Source: Maribellus maritimus (GTDB lineage: Bacteria; Bacteroidota; Bacteroidia; Bacteroidales; Prolixibacteraceae). Taken from it: a stretch of DNA of 64,000 bases. The number at the start of each line of letters is the position of its first letter. The first letter of the stretch is position 1. The stretch lies in contig NZ_JAIKLE010000002.1 of NCBI RefSeq assembly GCF_022267315.1, forward strand, positions 186,001 to 250,000. Direction: 5' to 3'. Made by a program: the position numbers and the translations under genes. This document shows positions 34,703 through 43,740 of this stretch, piece by piece. Below the pieces are notes generated by a model. The model saw only the letters and a list, made by a program, of their open reading frames with translations. It searched no databases and was not told the DNA's origin.

Positions 34703-37402
34703 ATGAAATTATTAAATCGATTTAGCAAGTATTTTGGATTTTTATCGTTTGTCTTGATCTTATTAACATCATGCAATGGTGCTAAGAATGAGGAAACCTA
34801 CCGCATAGAAAATATTAATTCCGGCTGGAAGATGCAGTCTGATGAAATGCTTGGTGGTGTGGGAGATGAAATCATTTCAGAAAGTGGTTTTGATGATAGT
34901 TCCTGGTACAAAGCCAATGTACCCGGAACTGTTTTGGGAAGTATGGCATCAAATGGTGTAATTGAAGACCCATATTTTGGAATTAATATGCAAAAAGTAG
35001 ATCCCGAACAGTTTAAAGTTCCGTGGTGGTTTCGTACATCGTTTCAGATAGATTCAGAAGATATAGGTAAAATAATCAGCTTACGGTTTAATGGAATTAA
35101 CTACCGTGCTGATTTATGGATAAACGGGAAAAAAGTGGTTGGAAAGGACAGATTTGCCGGAACGTACCGCATGTTTACTTTTGATATCAGCGATTTCGTG
35201 CAGAAGGGTGAAAATACAATGGCACTTAAAATGTGGCAACATGCCGATGGTGAATATTCCATCGGATTTGTTGACTGGAATCCCTTACCCCGCGACCGTA
35301 ACCTGGGTATTTTCAGAGAGGTTTTTCTTGAAGTAAATGAAGGCGTAAAAATCAGGAGTCCGTTTATCTATTCTAAAGTAAACAAAGAAACACTTAAAGA
35401 TGCTGACTTATATGTTCAAACGGAACTGGTAAACAGTTCTGAAAAATTGATAACCGGAACGCTACGTGTTGATTATGAGTTGGGTGTCGTAGAAAAAGAA
35501 ATTGTGCTGGAACCTGGAAAAACCGTTAATGTAAAATTTGAGCCACAGGAATTCAACCAACTTGCTGTAAAAGATGTAAATCTTTGGTGGCCCAATGGTA
35601 TGGGCGCTCCAAATTTATACCCGTTGTCTGTGGAGTTTATATCAGACAATAGAATAATTGATAAGGTTGAAAAGAAATATGGAATAAGAGAAATCAACAG
35701 TTATCTGAACAAAGATAAAAACCGGGCTTTTGAAGTGAATGGAAGGTTTGTTCTTATTAAAGGTGGCGGATGGACGGATGACGTATTGCTGCAGGATACA
35801 CCCAAATCGGTCGAAGCTCAGTTGAGATATGTTCGCCATATGAACATGAACAGTATCCGGTGTGAAGGCTTTTGGGGAAAGGATGAGACGTTATATGACC
35901 TCTGCGATGAATACGGTATTTTGGTAATGATAGGTTGGAATTGTCATTGGGAGTGGGAGGAATATCTGTTAAAACCAACTCATGAAAAATATGGTGGGGC
36001 AACCAGTGACGAAGACATCAATTTAATGGAAGCTAGTTGGAAGGACCAAATGTTGTGGTTGCGAAACCACCCAAGTATATACGTATGGATGCTGGGGAGC
36101 GATAAACTACCGGCGCCAAAACTGGAGCGAAAGTACATTGAATTGTTTAAGGAATACGATCCTTCCAGAACGTATGTAACTTCTGCCGGTGGAGCAGGAA
36201 CTGAAGATAATAAGATCGTTGCTGAGGTTCCCCTTGTTAGCGATATAAGCGGACCAACCGGGATGAAAATGCTGGGGCCTTATGCATATACACCACCGGT
36301 TTACTGGTTTACCGACTCGATGCTTGGCGGTGGTTATGGTTTTAATACCGAAACTTGCCCCGGACCAAGTATTCCTCCTTTGGCTTCATTAAAAAAGATG
36401 CTACCGGAAGAAAGCCTTTGGCCAATCGATAAAAAATACTGGGAATACCATACTGGAAGAAACCAGTTTAAAACACTTGACAGGTTTCGCAAAGCGATGG
36501 ATGAGCGGTATGGAAAATCAAACAGTGTTGAAGAATTTGCATTTAAATGCCAGGTAAGCAACTATGAGCTGATGCGCCCTATGTTCGAAGCATTTGTAGC
36601 ACACAAACCCAAAAGTACTGGTCTGGTACAGTGGATGCTAAACTCTGCGTGGCCCGAATTGTACTGGCAGCTTTATGATACTTACCTGCAACCCAACGGT
36701 TCTTTTTACGGAGTTCGTAAGGCCTGTAATCCGATTCACGCCATTTATCGCTATGGATTTGATGATATTTATATTGCTAACGAAGATTTAAATGATGCAA
36801 ATAATCTGACTGTTAAAATCAAGGTACTTGATACTAAATCAAAAGAAATTTTTAGTGATGAATGGGAAGGAAGTGTAAAAACAAACATTTCAAAGTTTAT
36901 CTACAAATTACCTGAAATTGAGAATCGGACTCCGGTGTATTTTCTCGACTTGAGAGTGTTTGATGAAAACAATATTGAAGTGGACAACAGCATTTACTGG
37001 CTTTCTCTTAAAAAGGATGAACTGGATTATGAAGCAGCCAAAAAATTAGAGTGGCCGTTTTTCACTCCTCCCAAAGCTTATGCCGATTTTACAGGTCTGG
37101 ACGAGCTTCCCGCTATTGAGTTAAATTACGAATATACCTTTCTGAAGGACAATCAGTTTGGGATGGTAAATTTGAAAGTGAAAAATCCATCGGATGCGAT
37201 TGCCTTTTTTGTGTACTTCGATGTAACCGACCCGGAAACGAATAAACCTGTTTTACCGGTGTACTGGGACGATAATTATATTACGTTATTACCTGGAGAA
37301 GAGCGTGAATACCAGGCAAAATACTTCCTTTCCGATGCGAGCGATAACAAGCCTGAACTAAAAGTAAAGGCATGGAATGTGGATGCAATAGTTTTAAAGT
37401 AG
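34703..37402 (+). CDS. GH2 exo-beta-D-glucosaminidase/beta-mannosidase-like lipoprotein
   Basis: This 899-residue protein has a lipobox ending at C24 (LLTSC). A GH2 sugar-binding sandwich follows (WKMQSDEMLGG, KVPWWFRTSFQI, RFNGINYRADLWINGK), then Ig-like and barrel domains. In the barrel D467 (WMLGSDKLPAP) and E550 (GFNTETCPGPSIPPL) stand where exo-beta-D-glucosaminidase CsxA has its acid/base Asp (D469) and nucleophile Glu (E541). Classical GH2 beta-galactosidases and beta-mannosidases have NE at the first site, so the GSD motif points to the glucosaminidase/endo-beta-mannosidase subgroup. The likely substrate is a terminal glucosamine- or mannose-type residue, for example the beta-mannosyl-chitobiose core of N-glycans. 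Confidence 0.88.
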   Translation: MKLLNRFSKYFGFLSFVLILLTSCNGAKNEETYRIENINSGWKMQSDEMLGGVGDEIISESGFDDSSWYKANVPGTVLGSMASNGVIEDPYFGINMQKVDPEQFKVPWWFRTSFQIDSEDIGKIISLRFNGINYRADLWINGKKVVGKDRFAGTYRMFTFDISDFVQKGENTMALKMWQHADGEYSIGFVDWNPLPRDRNLGIFREVFLEVNEGVKIRSPFIYSKVNKETLKDADLYVQTELVNSSEKLITGTLRVDYELGVVEKEIVLEPGKTVNVKFEPQEFNQLAVKDVNLWWPNGMGAPNLYPLSVEFISDNRIIDKVEKKYGIREINSYLNKDKNRAFEVNGRFVLIKGGGWTDDVLLQDTPKSVEAQLRYVRHMNMNSIRCEGFWGKDETLYDLCDEYGILVMIGWNCHWEWEEYLLKPTHEKYGGATSDEDINLMEASWKDQMLWLRNHPSIYVWMLGSDKLPAPKLERKYIELFKEYDPSRTYVTSAGGAGTEDNKIVAEVPLVSDISGPTGMKMLGPYAYTPPVYWFTDSMLGGGYGFNTETCPGPSIPPLASLKKMLPEESLWPIDKKYWEYHTGRNQFKTLDRFRKAMDERYGKSNSVEEFAFKCQVSNYELMRPMFEAFVAHKPKSTGLVQWMLNSAWPELYWQLYDTYLQPNGSFYGVRKACNPIHAIYRYGFDDIYIANEDLNDANNLTVKIKVLDTKSKEIFSDEWEGSVKTNISKFIYKLPEIENRTPVYFLDLRVFDENNIEVDNSIYWLSLKKDELDYEAAKKLEWPFFTPPKAYADFTGLDELPAIELNYEYTFLKDNQFGMVNLKVKNPSDAIAFFVYFDVTDPETNKPVLPVYWDDNYITLLPGEEREYQAKYFLSDASDNKPELKVKAWNVDAIVLK

Positions 37403-37520
37403 CTTGGTTAATTTTTACCAAAAAGAAAATAGTATAAAAGGGCAGGAATACTTTTGTGTATTGTGAATGTGCTGGTATAGAACTGCTTAATTGTTGGGGA
37501 TATGATTTAATTGTCTTGTT

Positions 37521-38780
37521 ATGAAAAAAAAAGACCTGTTGGTTGTTCTGATAATGTTGGTGTTTTTTGCGATTTCATTTCTCACTAATATTTTAGGTGC
37601 ACTAAACCAAAAAGTGTCCGTGAGTTTTACGCTTACAGAAACTCTTGCCGGACTACTACCCTTTGCTTTTTTTATTGCTTATGGGGTAATGTCAATTCCC
37701 TTTGGTTCTCTTGTAGAGAAGTATGGCGAAAAAAGAATAATGATTCTGGCCTTTTTAATGGCCTTCGCAGCCTCATTGGTATTTGCTGTTTTTCCTGTTT
37801 TCGATGTGTTTATTGTTTCTTTATTTACTATCGGAGCCGGAATGGCTGCTTTGCAAGTGGTGATAAATCCGCTGCTGCGTGTCTCGGGAGGTGAAGCTAA
37901 TTACGCTTTTTATTCCGTGTTGGGGCAATTGGTTTTCGGCCTGGCTTCTTTTATTAGTCCACAAATGTATACCTATTTTGTTGTTAATATCGACGAACGA
38001 AACCTGGATAAGCCGTTGATTGATTTGATGTCTCAACTTGTTCCGGAAAACATGTCCTGGGTTTCTGTGTACTGGGCTTTCGCAGTTATTGCCATTTTGA
38101 TGGGGGGAATCATATTTTTTGTGAATTTTCCGAAAGTTGAATTACAGGAAGACGAAAAAGTGGGTTCCAAAGACAGTTTCTTAGAGCTTATAAAAAACAA
38201 ATATGTCATCCTTTACTTTCTTGGTATTTTTATGTATGTAGGTTCTGAACAGGGGATATCATATTGGTTGTCGAAATTTTTGAATATATACCATAATATC
38301 GATCCCGATCTTGAAGGCGCCGATGCGGTCTCTTACTTCTGGGGACTAATGACAGTTGGCGGAATTTTAGGTTTGGTACTCATGAAATTGTTCGATAGTA
38401 AACAAATTTTGCGCTGGTTTACGGTTTTAGCTGTCATTTGTGTGGCAGCAGGTTTGTTTGGCAATGTTAACATTGCATTGTGGGCTCTGCCTGTTTCCGG
38501 TTTTTTTCTTTCAGTCATGTATCCGACAATTGTTTCGCTGGGGTTAAATTCAGTAGCTAAACATCATGGTTCATTTGCAGGCATTTTAATGACTGGAATT
38601 GCCGGAGGTGCAGTTGTTCAGATAGTAATAGGGGCTGTCAGCGATTTTTCTTCGCTGCGCGTGGGAATGATGTTGATATTTTTAACCCTGGGCTATATTT
38701 TAAGTATAAGTTTTTGGGCCAAACCACTTGTAAATAATAAAACCGTAAGCCTGAGAGAATTATTTACCCGAAAAATTTGA
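37521..38780 (+). CDS. MFS sugar transporter (FucP/NagP-like)
   Basis: This 419-residue, about 12-segment membrane protein starts with FAISFLTNILGALNQKVSVSF. Later come VMSIPFGSLVEKYGEKR and LFTIGAGMAALQVVINPLLR, the pattern of the fucose:H+ symporter (FHS) branch of the major facilitator superfamily. It would import a released monosaccharide such as fucose, mannose or N-acetylglucosamine through the inner membrane. It lies 118 bases after the GH2 gene and before an unknown membrane protein. Confidence 0.88.
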   Translation: MKKKDLLVVLIMLVFFAISFLTNILGALNQKVSVSFTLTETLAGLLPFAFFIAYGVMSIPFGSLVEKYGEKRIMILAFLMAFAASLVFAVFPVFDVFIVSLFTIGAGMAALQVVINPLLRVSGGEANYAFYSVLGQLVFGLASFISPQMYTYFVVNIDERNLDKPLIDLMSQLVPENMSWVSVYWAFAVIAILMGGIIFFVNFPKVELQEDEKVGSKDSFLELIKNKYVILYFLGIFMYVGSEQGISYWLSKFLNIYHNIDPDLEGADAVSYFWGLMTVGGILGLVLMKLFDSKQILRWFTVLAVICVAAGLFGNVNIALWALPVSGFFLSVMYPTIVSLGLNSVAKHHGSFAGILMTGIAGGAVVQIVIGAVSDFSSLRVGMMLIFLTLGYILSISFWAKPLVNNKTVSLRELFTRKI

Positions 38781-38867
38781 AATATTTAATTGGCTGTTTA
38801 TTAGTTTGTTATTATGTGATAGAAATCCAGATTAATATTATAGAAATTTAACTAATCCAAAAAAATT

Positions 38868-40259
38868 ATGAGCAAAAACGAAAGATTTCCTAAGTGGATG
38901 TATATTATTTTACCTGCTCTCGCCATGATGTTAGGGTGGGGACTTCGAGGACATATCGGAGGAGGCCCGTTTGGGGCAATGATTCCCGGAGCAATGGTTG
39001 CTTTAAGTATTGGTCTTTTACTTGAACTTCCGGCAGCAGCAACTTCCGTATTACTTGTTTTTGCCGTATTTGGAATTGGTATTGGTGGGGAAATGACCTA
39101 CGGCCAAACCCTTGGCTTTCTTCGCAGTCCGGATACCGTTATGTGGGGAACTGCAGGAACTACCCTGAAAGGTGCCATGTGGGGATTATTGGGAGGTGCT
39201 GTTTTGGCGTTGGGATTTGTCTACAAAGAAATTTCTAAAAAAAGAATTATAGTTGCCCTTTTATTAGTGATTCTGGGAATGTTTTTAGGATTTAAACTGA
39301 TAAACGATCCTATGATTCTTTATTTCTCTGATCCTGAAAAGCCTCGTGCAGAATCATGGGCTGGCCTTTTATTTGGCGCTATTTTCCTCTTAATCTATCT
39401 GAAGCTAAAAATTCAGGCTTCTTCTTTTAAGATCATTTTCCGCTTTGCTTTATGGGGAATGATTGGCGGTGCATTGGGTTTTGGGTTGGGCGGTTTATGG
39501 CTTTATTTGGGAAGTCGGTTGCCTGGGGTAGTATTTACCAGTTGGTGGAAGGCTATGGAGTTTTCATTTGGCTTGCTTTTGGGGGCTTTTTTAGGATATG
39601 CAGCCTGGCTAAGCCGGGGAGAAGTCATTCTTAAAGGATTGAAAGAAAAGGAACCCAATGAAAAAAAATTTCCGGCGTGGAAAGAGATAAGTATTGGGTT
39701 AGGAACAGGACTTTTTATTTTCTGGTTACTGCCTAACACAATTGAATGGTTAGGAAATACATCTATTGTCAATAATATGACTGGTGGAACAATCAGCGCA
39801 GAAATTGCAAGGATCGCAGATAATTATACCGTTACAGGGCTGATATTTGTATTGGTATTGATGCGTTTTCCAAAAGCTGCCTGGCAAATTGGGATTACAC
39901 TTACATTTTGTCATACAGCTATCGACTTATTTCGCGATTTTTATCCGGATATAAATCCGTGGTTGCCTTTTAATCTTCGTTTCTTCTACATTTTTATTTT
40001 TACGATGGCAGTTGCTTTGTTAACCCATTTTTTCAGCAAAAGAAAAATGGTGATAGTTAACCTGTTTTATCTGTTGATTTGGTCATGTATCTCAATTTCT
40101 TTTTTGCGGATGTTTGTCGATTCCGCAAAATTAGATATTGAAGGTTTAACCTTTTGTCAGGTTGTCTGTGGAAAATATATCGTGGATATCTTTTTTGCCG
40201 CTTCTGCCATTGCGCTGACCTGGGTTTTAAAAAAGAAAATAAAATTCGGAACTAATTGA
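38868..40259 (+). CDS. Unknown multi-pass inner-membrane protein
   Basis: This 463-residue protein has at least 11 hydrophobic segments and many Gly-Gly motifs (GWGLRGHIGGGPFGAMIPGA, GIGIGGEMTYGQTLG, GTTLKGAMWGLLGGAVLALG, MIGGALGFGLGGLW). It has no transporter signature I know. The conserved Arg/His pair in RGHIGGGPFG and the acidic GEMTYG near the start of adjacent helices could form a polar site inside the membrane. It sits between the FucP-like transporter and GH3, with 73-87 base gaps, so it is probably cotranscribed. Possible roles are transport or acyl/glycan modification; function unassigned. Confidence 0.7.
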   Translation: MSKNERFPKWMYIILPALAMMLGWGLRGHIGGGPFGAMIPGAMVALSIGLLLELPAAATSVLLVFAVFGIGIGGEMTYGQTLGFLRSPDTVMWGTAGTTLKGAMWGLLGGAVLALGFVYKEISKKRIIVALLLVILGMFLGFKLINDPMILYFSDPEKPRAESWAGLLFGAIFLLIYLKLKIQASSFKIIFRFALWGMIGGALGFGLGGLWLYLGSRLPGVVFTSWWKAMEFSFGLLLGAFLGYAAWLSRGEVILKGLKEKEPNEKKFPAWKEISIGLGTGLFIFWLLPNTIEWLGNTSIVNNMTGGTISAEIARIADNYTVTGLIFVLVLMRFPKAAWQIGITLTFCHTAIDLFRDFYPDINPWLPFNLRFFYIFIFTMAVALLTHFFSKRKMVIVNLFYLLIWSCISISFLRMFVDSAKLDIEGLTFCQVVCGKYIVDIFFAASAIALTWVLKKKIKFGTN

Positions 40260-40332
40260 TATAATAATCCGAACGAGAGTTTACCTGTTCATTCAGTATC
40301 CTTCCGTTCATAACAAATAATATTTATCCATT

Positions 40333-42717
40333 ATGAAGGTAAAGAATAGTTTTATTGGAGTGCTTCTCCTGATGGTCGTTCAACTTGTTTTGCAGAGTTG
40401 TCAAAATAGTCAACCAACTGATACACCAAAGTTTGGAAAAGACAATGCAAAAGAGATAATCTCTGCTATGACGACCGAGGAAAAAATAGGTCTGACTGTT
40501 GGTGACGGAAAATTTCTTCCCAAAGAAAAACCTGAAAAAATAGAACAGGGGACAGGAGTTATAATCGCCAATCAGGAAGCAAATGTTGTCATTCCACGTC
40601 TTGGAGTAAAGAAAACTGTGCTTACCGACGGACCTTCGGGAATAAACCGTGATCCGCATCCTGAAGGAGCAACAGAATACACGTACACTACTTCTTTTCC
40701 AACTTCTACCTGTATTGCGTCAGCCTGGAACACAGAGTTGACCAAAAAAATAGGAGAGGCTTTTGGGGATGAATTACTGGAATACGGTTACGATGTTATT
40801 TTGATGCCAGCAATGAATCTTCACCGAGATCCAAAGTGTGGACGAAACTTTGAATATTATTCCGAAGATCCTTTGCTTTCAGGAAAATTGGCAGCTTCAA
40901 TGGTTCAGGGACTTCAATCTAAGGGAATTGGATCTACGTTAAAACATTTTGTAGGAAATAACCAGGAAACCAATCGCAGAACATACAATGCGGTGATTAG
41001 CCGGCGGGCGCTTAGAGAAATTTATCTGCGTGGCTTCGAAATTGCTGTAAAAGAGGGACATCCTGAGGCAATAATGACTTCTTATAATAAAGTTAACGGT
41101 TTTTATACAGCAGAGAATCCTGAATTACTGCAAGACATTGTACGACAGGAATGGGGATATAAAGGAATTTTTATGACCGATTTTGATGGGTATGGAAGTG
41201 CGGTGGCAAAAGTAAGAGCTGGTAACAATATGCTTATGGGAGGAAATATGGACGAAGTAAGGGAGTTGACACAGGCAATTAAAGATAAAACACTGGACGA
41301 AAGTACGCTTGACGAAAACCTTGTGTTTAATATGCAATTGAAGCAAAAATCACCTTCAGAAAAAGGGTATGTACCAACCATGAAGCCTGATTTGGAAGCG
41401 CATGCAAAAATTGCAAGAGAGGCAGCAGGTGAAGGAATGGTACTTCTTAAAAATGAAAATAATACGCTGCCATTAAAAGAAAAAAATACCATAGCTGTTT
41501 TTGGTAAAACTGGTTATCATCTGATTGAGGCCGGAACAGGAAGTGGAGGAATCAGAAGTAACAAATACGCAATTTCTGTAAATGAAGGTTTGAAAGAAGC
41601 TGGGTTTAGCATCTTACCTGAGATGGAGAAAAATTACCTGGATTATATCGAAAAAATCAAGCGGGAAAATCTGGTTCCTGATTATTTTAACAATCCAAAA
41701 ATGCGGGCAGACAATGGCATAACTGATGATCAGGCACCGCCACATTTCAAAAAGAGATTGGTTGCTTTTAGTAAGGAACAACCGCTTTCAAAAGCAGATA
41801 TTGTAAAATACGAACCCAAATCTGAAGTTGCTTTAATAACACTTGGCAGAAGCGGTGGTGAAAATTATGAAAATGGATATCTGCCTATCACGCAGGTTGA
41901 GCTTGATTTACTTAAAAATGTGTGCGAAATATACCATGCCAACGGTAAAAAGGTTATTGTAGTACTCAATGTAGGTGGTGTATGGGAAACAGTAACCTGG
42001 AGAGATTATCCCGATGCCATTTTAATGGCTTGGCAACCCGGACAGGAAGGTGGTCGCGCAGTAGCCGATATTCTCACAGGAAAAGTAAATCCATCAGGGA
42101 AGTTAACAGATTCATTTCCGTTAAAATATGAAGATGTTCCTTCGGCTTCTACTTTTCCGGGATTACCTCCGGAGGATCCAATAAATTCTTTTTATAAAGA
42201 GGGTATTTATGTAGGATACCGGTATTACGATTCTTTTGATGTCCCGGTAGCTTACGAGTTTGGCTATGGCCTTTCCTATACCACCTTTGAATATTCAGAT
42301 TTAGCTTTAAGCAGTACACAATTTTCCGGCAGTTTACAAGTCAGCATAACCGTTAAAAACACAGGAAATGTGGCCGGAAAAGAGGTGGTTCAACTGTATT
42401 TGGCAGCTCCCACCATTGAAATGGAAAAACCGGATAAGGAATTAAAAGGATTTGCTAAAACGAAACTTCTGCAACCAGGAGAAAGCCAGGAACTTTCTTT
42501 TGAACTGGCTCCGCTTTCACTGGCATCTTTTAGAAGTGGTATTAGTGCCTGGATGGCTGATAAAGGTGATTATGAAGTGCGTATTGGAGCGTCTTCCAGA
42601 GATATTCGTTTAAAAGCTTCATTTAATTTATCGAATGATATTGTGGTAGAAAAAGTGCACGATGTGCTTTATCCTAATTTCGCTATGGAGGAATTGAGCC
42701 GAAATAATAGTAAATAG
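40333..42717 (+). CDS. GH3 beta-glycosidase lipoprotein
   Basis: This 794-residue protein has a lipobox ending at C23 (VLQSC). GH3 motifs: TDGPSGINRDPHPEG, MPAMNLHRDPKCGRNFEYYSEDP, KHFVGNNQETNR and the nucleophile D283 in IFMTDFDGYGS. The C-terminal alpha/beta sandwich (MVLLKNENNTLPL) and fibronectin III-like domain (YVGYRYYDSFDVPVAYEFGYGLSYT, shown in parts) are complete. It removes terminal beta-linked glucose or a related sugar with retention. A TDF triplet replaces the more common SDW after the catalytic Asp region, so substrate choice may differ from classic beta-glucosidases. Confidence 0.93.
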   Translation: MKVKNSFIGVLLLMVVQLVLQSCQNSQPTDTPKFGKDNAKEIISAMTTEEKIGLTVGDGKFLPKEKPEKIEQGTGVIIANQEANVVIPRLGVKKTVLTDGPSGINRDPHPEGATEYTYTTSFPTSTCIASAWNTELTKKIGEAFGDELLEYGYDVILMPAMNLHRDPKCGRNFEYYSEDPLLSGKLAASMVQGLQSKGIGSTLKHFVGNNQETNRRTYNAVISRRALREIYLRGFEIAVKEGHPEAIMTSYNKVNGFYTAENPELLQDIVRQEWGYKGIFMTDFDGYGSAVAKVRAGNNMLMGGNMDEVRELTQAIKDKTLDESTLDENLVFNMQLKQKSPSEKGYVPTMKPDLEAHAKIAREAAGEGMVLLKNENNTLPLKEKNTIAVFGKTGYHLIEAGTGSGGIRSNKYAISVNEGLKEAGFSILPEMEKNYLDYIEKIKRENLVPDYFNNPKMRADNGITDDQAPPHFKKRLVAFSKEQPLSKADIVKYEPKSEVALITLGRSGGENYENGYLPITQVELDLLKNVCEIYHANGKKVIVVLNVGGVWETVTWRDYPDAILMAWQPGQEGGRAVADILTGKVNPSGKLTDSFPLKYEDVPSASTFPGLPPEDPINSFYKEGIYVGYRYYDSFDVPVAYEFGYGLSYTTFEYSDLALSSTQFSGSLQVSITVKNTGNVAGKEVVQLYLAAPTIEMEKPDKELKGFAKTKLLQPGESQELSFELAPLSLASFRSGISAWMADKGDYEVRIGASSRDIRLKASFNLSNDIVVEKVHDVLYPNFAMEELSRNNSK

Positions 42718-42734
42718 AATTTAGATTGCAAATC

Positions 42735-43715
42735 ATGAAAAACAGATTTTTTGTCCTTTGGTTTATTTGGTCTTTGTTAGGGGCTGTGTTAATATACGCC
42801 TTACTGAGTCTCGATTCAGACCAGACAATAATGTCGGTTATTTCAATGGTTTTAAGCATTTCTCCTATTTTGGGTTTAATGCTGGCTCTAGGTTCTCCAA
42901 AAGCGTTGCAACAATTTAATTCCTGGCTACAGAAGGATAAAAGCTCAATTTACTATACTGCTGGAGGAATAACGCTATTATTTGCCATTCCGGGATTATT
43001 GACGTTAACTTTTGATCCTTATTTTACTGCAATTTTTGCATGTATAGTTTTGGCTGTATTTGGTTCATTGAAACATATAAAAAGTAACCACTTTCAGTTC
43101 GGGTGGATTGACCTTGCCCTTTGGATTATTCTTTGGATTCCATTTGATCTTCGCTGGTCAACGAAAATGCATCCGTTACTGGATTATAACTGGTGGTCAA
43201 TAACCATTTCGGTTATCGCTGTTATAGGTTGGTATGGATATAGGAATGCTGATATCGGCTACCGTCTGGTACCCAAAATTAAAGATTTGTATATCGCACT
43301 TCTTGCCCTTTTAGGGATAATGGTATTGGTTGTTCCTCCCGGATTAATAACAGGATTTCTGACTTTCGCTTTTCCCAAAACACTTGACGTTCCAAAACTT
43401 GCTGCTCATTTTATCGGCCTTTTTTTAACTGTTGCTTTGCCTGAAGAGCTGTTTTTTAGAGGTATACTTTTTAAAGGACTTGAGAAGGCAACTTCAAAAA
43501 AATGGATTCCATGGGTAGTGTCTTCACTTGCTTTTGGATTAATGCACTGGAATAATGTTAGTACATTACCAACACAGATAACTTATTTTTCCTTAGCCAC
43601 AATTGCCGGACTTGGCTATGCCTGGGCATACAAAAAGAGTGGCAATAATTTATTGGCCGCCATTCTTACTCATACGTTAGTCGATTGGGTTTGGAAACTG
43701 GTTCTCGCAGGTTAA
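42735..43715 (+). CDS. CPBP-family intramembrane metalloprotease (CAAX/Abi-like)
   Basis: The ATG at 42735 gives 326 residues, with a TTG nine bases earlier as a weaker alternative. The protein is very hydrophobic, with about eight segments. The C-terminal core has the Glu-Glu motif LPEELFFRGILFKGLEKA and the His motif LAFGLMHWNN, both needed for metal binding in the CPBP (Rce1-like) family, plus the final LTHTLVDW. The N-terminal ~130 residues are extra membrane segments of unknown role. It starts 17 bases after GH3 and so shares its transcript. Why a CPBP protease belongs here is unclear; maturation of a membrane or lipoprotein component is one possibility. Confidence 0.85.
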   Translation: MKNRFFVLWFIWSLLGAVLIYALLSLDSDQTIMSVISMVLSISPILGLMLALGSPKALQQFNSWLQKDKSSIYYTAGGITLLFAIPGLLTLTFDPYFTAIFACIVLAVFGSLKHIKSNHFQFGWIDLALWIILWIPFDLRWSTKMHPLLDYNWWSITISVIAVIGWYGYRNADIGYRLVPKIKDLYIALLALLGIMVLVVPPGLITGFLTFAFPKTLDVPKLAAHFIGLFLTVALPEELFFRGILFKGLEKATSKKWIPWVVSSLAFGLMHWNNVSTLPTQITYFSLATIAGLGYAWAYKKSGNNLLAAILTHTLVDWVWKLVLAG

Positions 43716-43740
43716 CAGAATAAATCTTTAAATATCTAAA

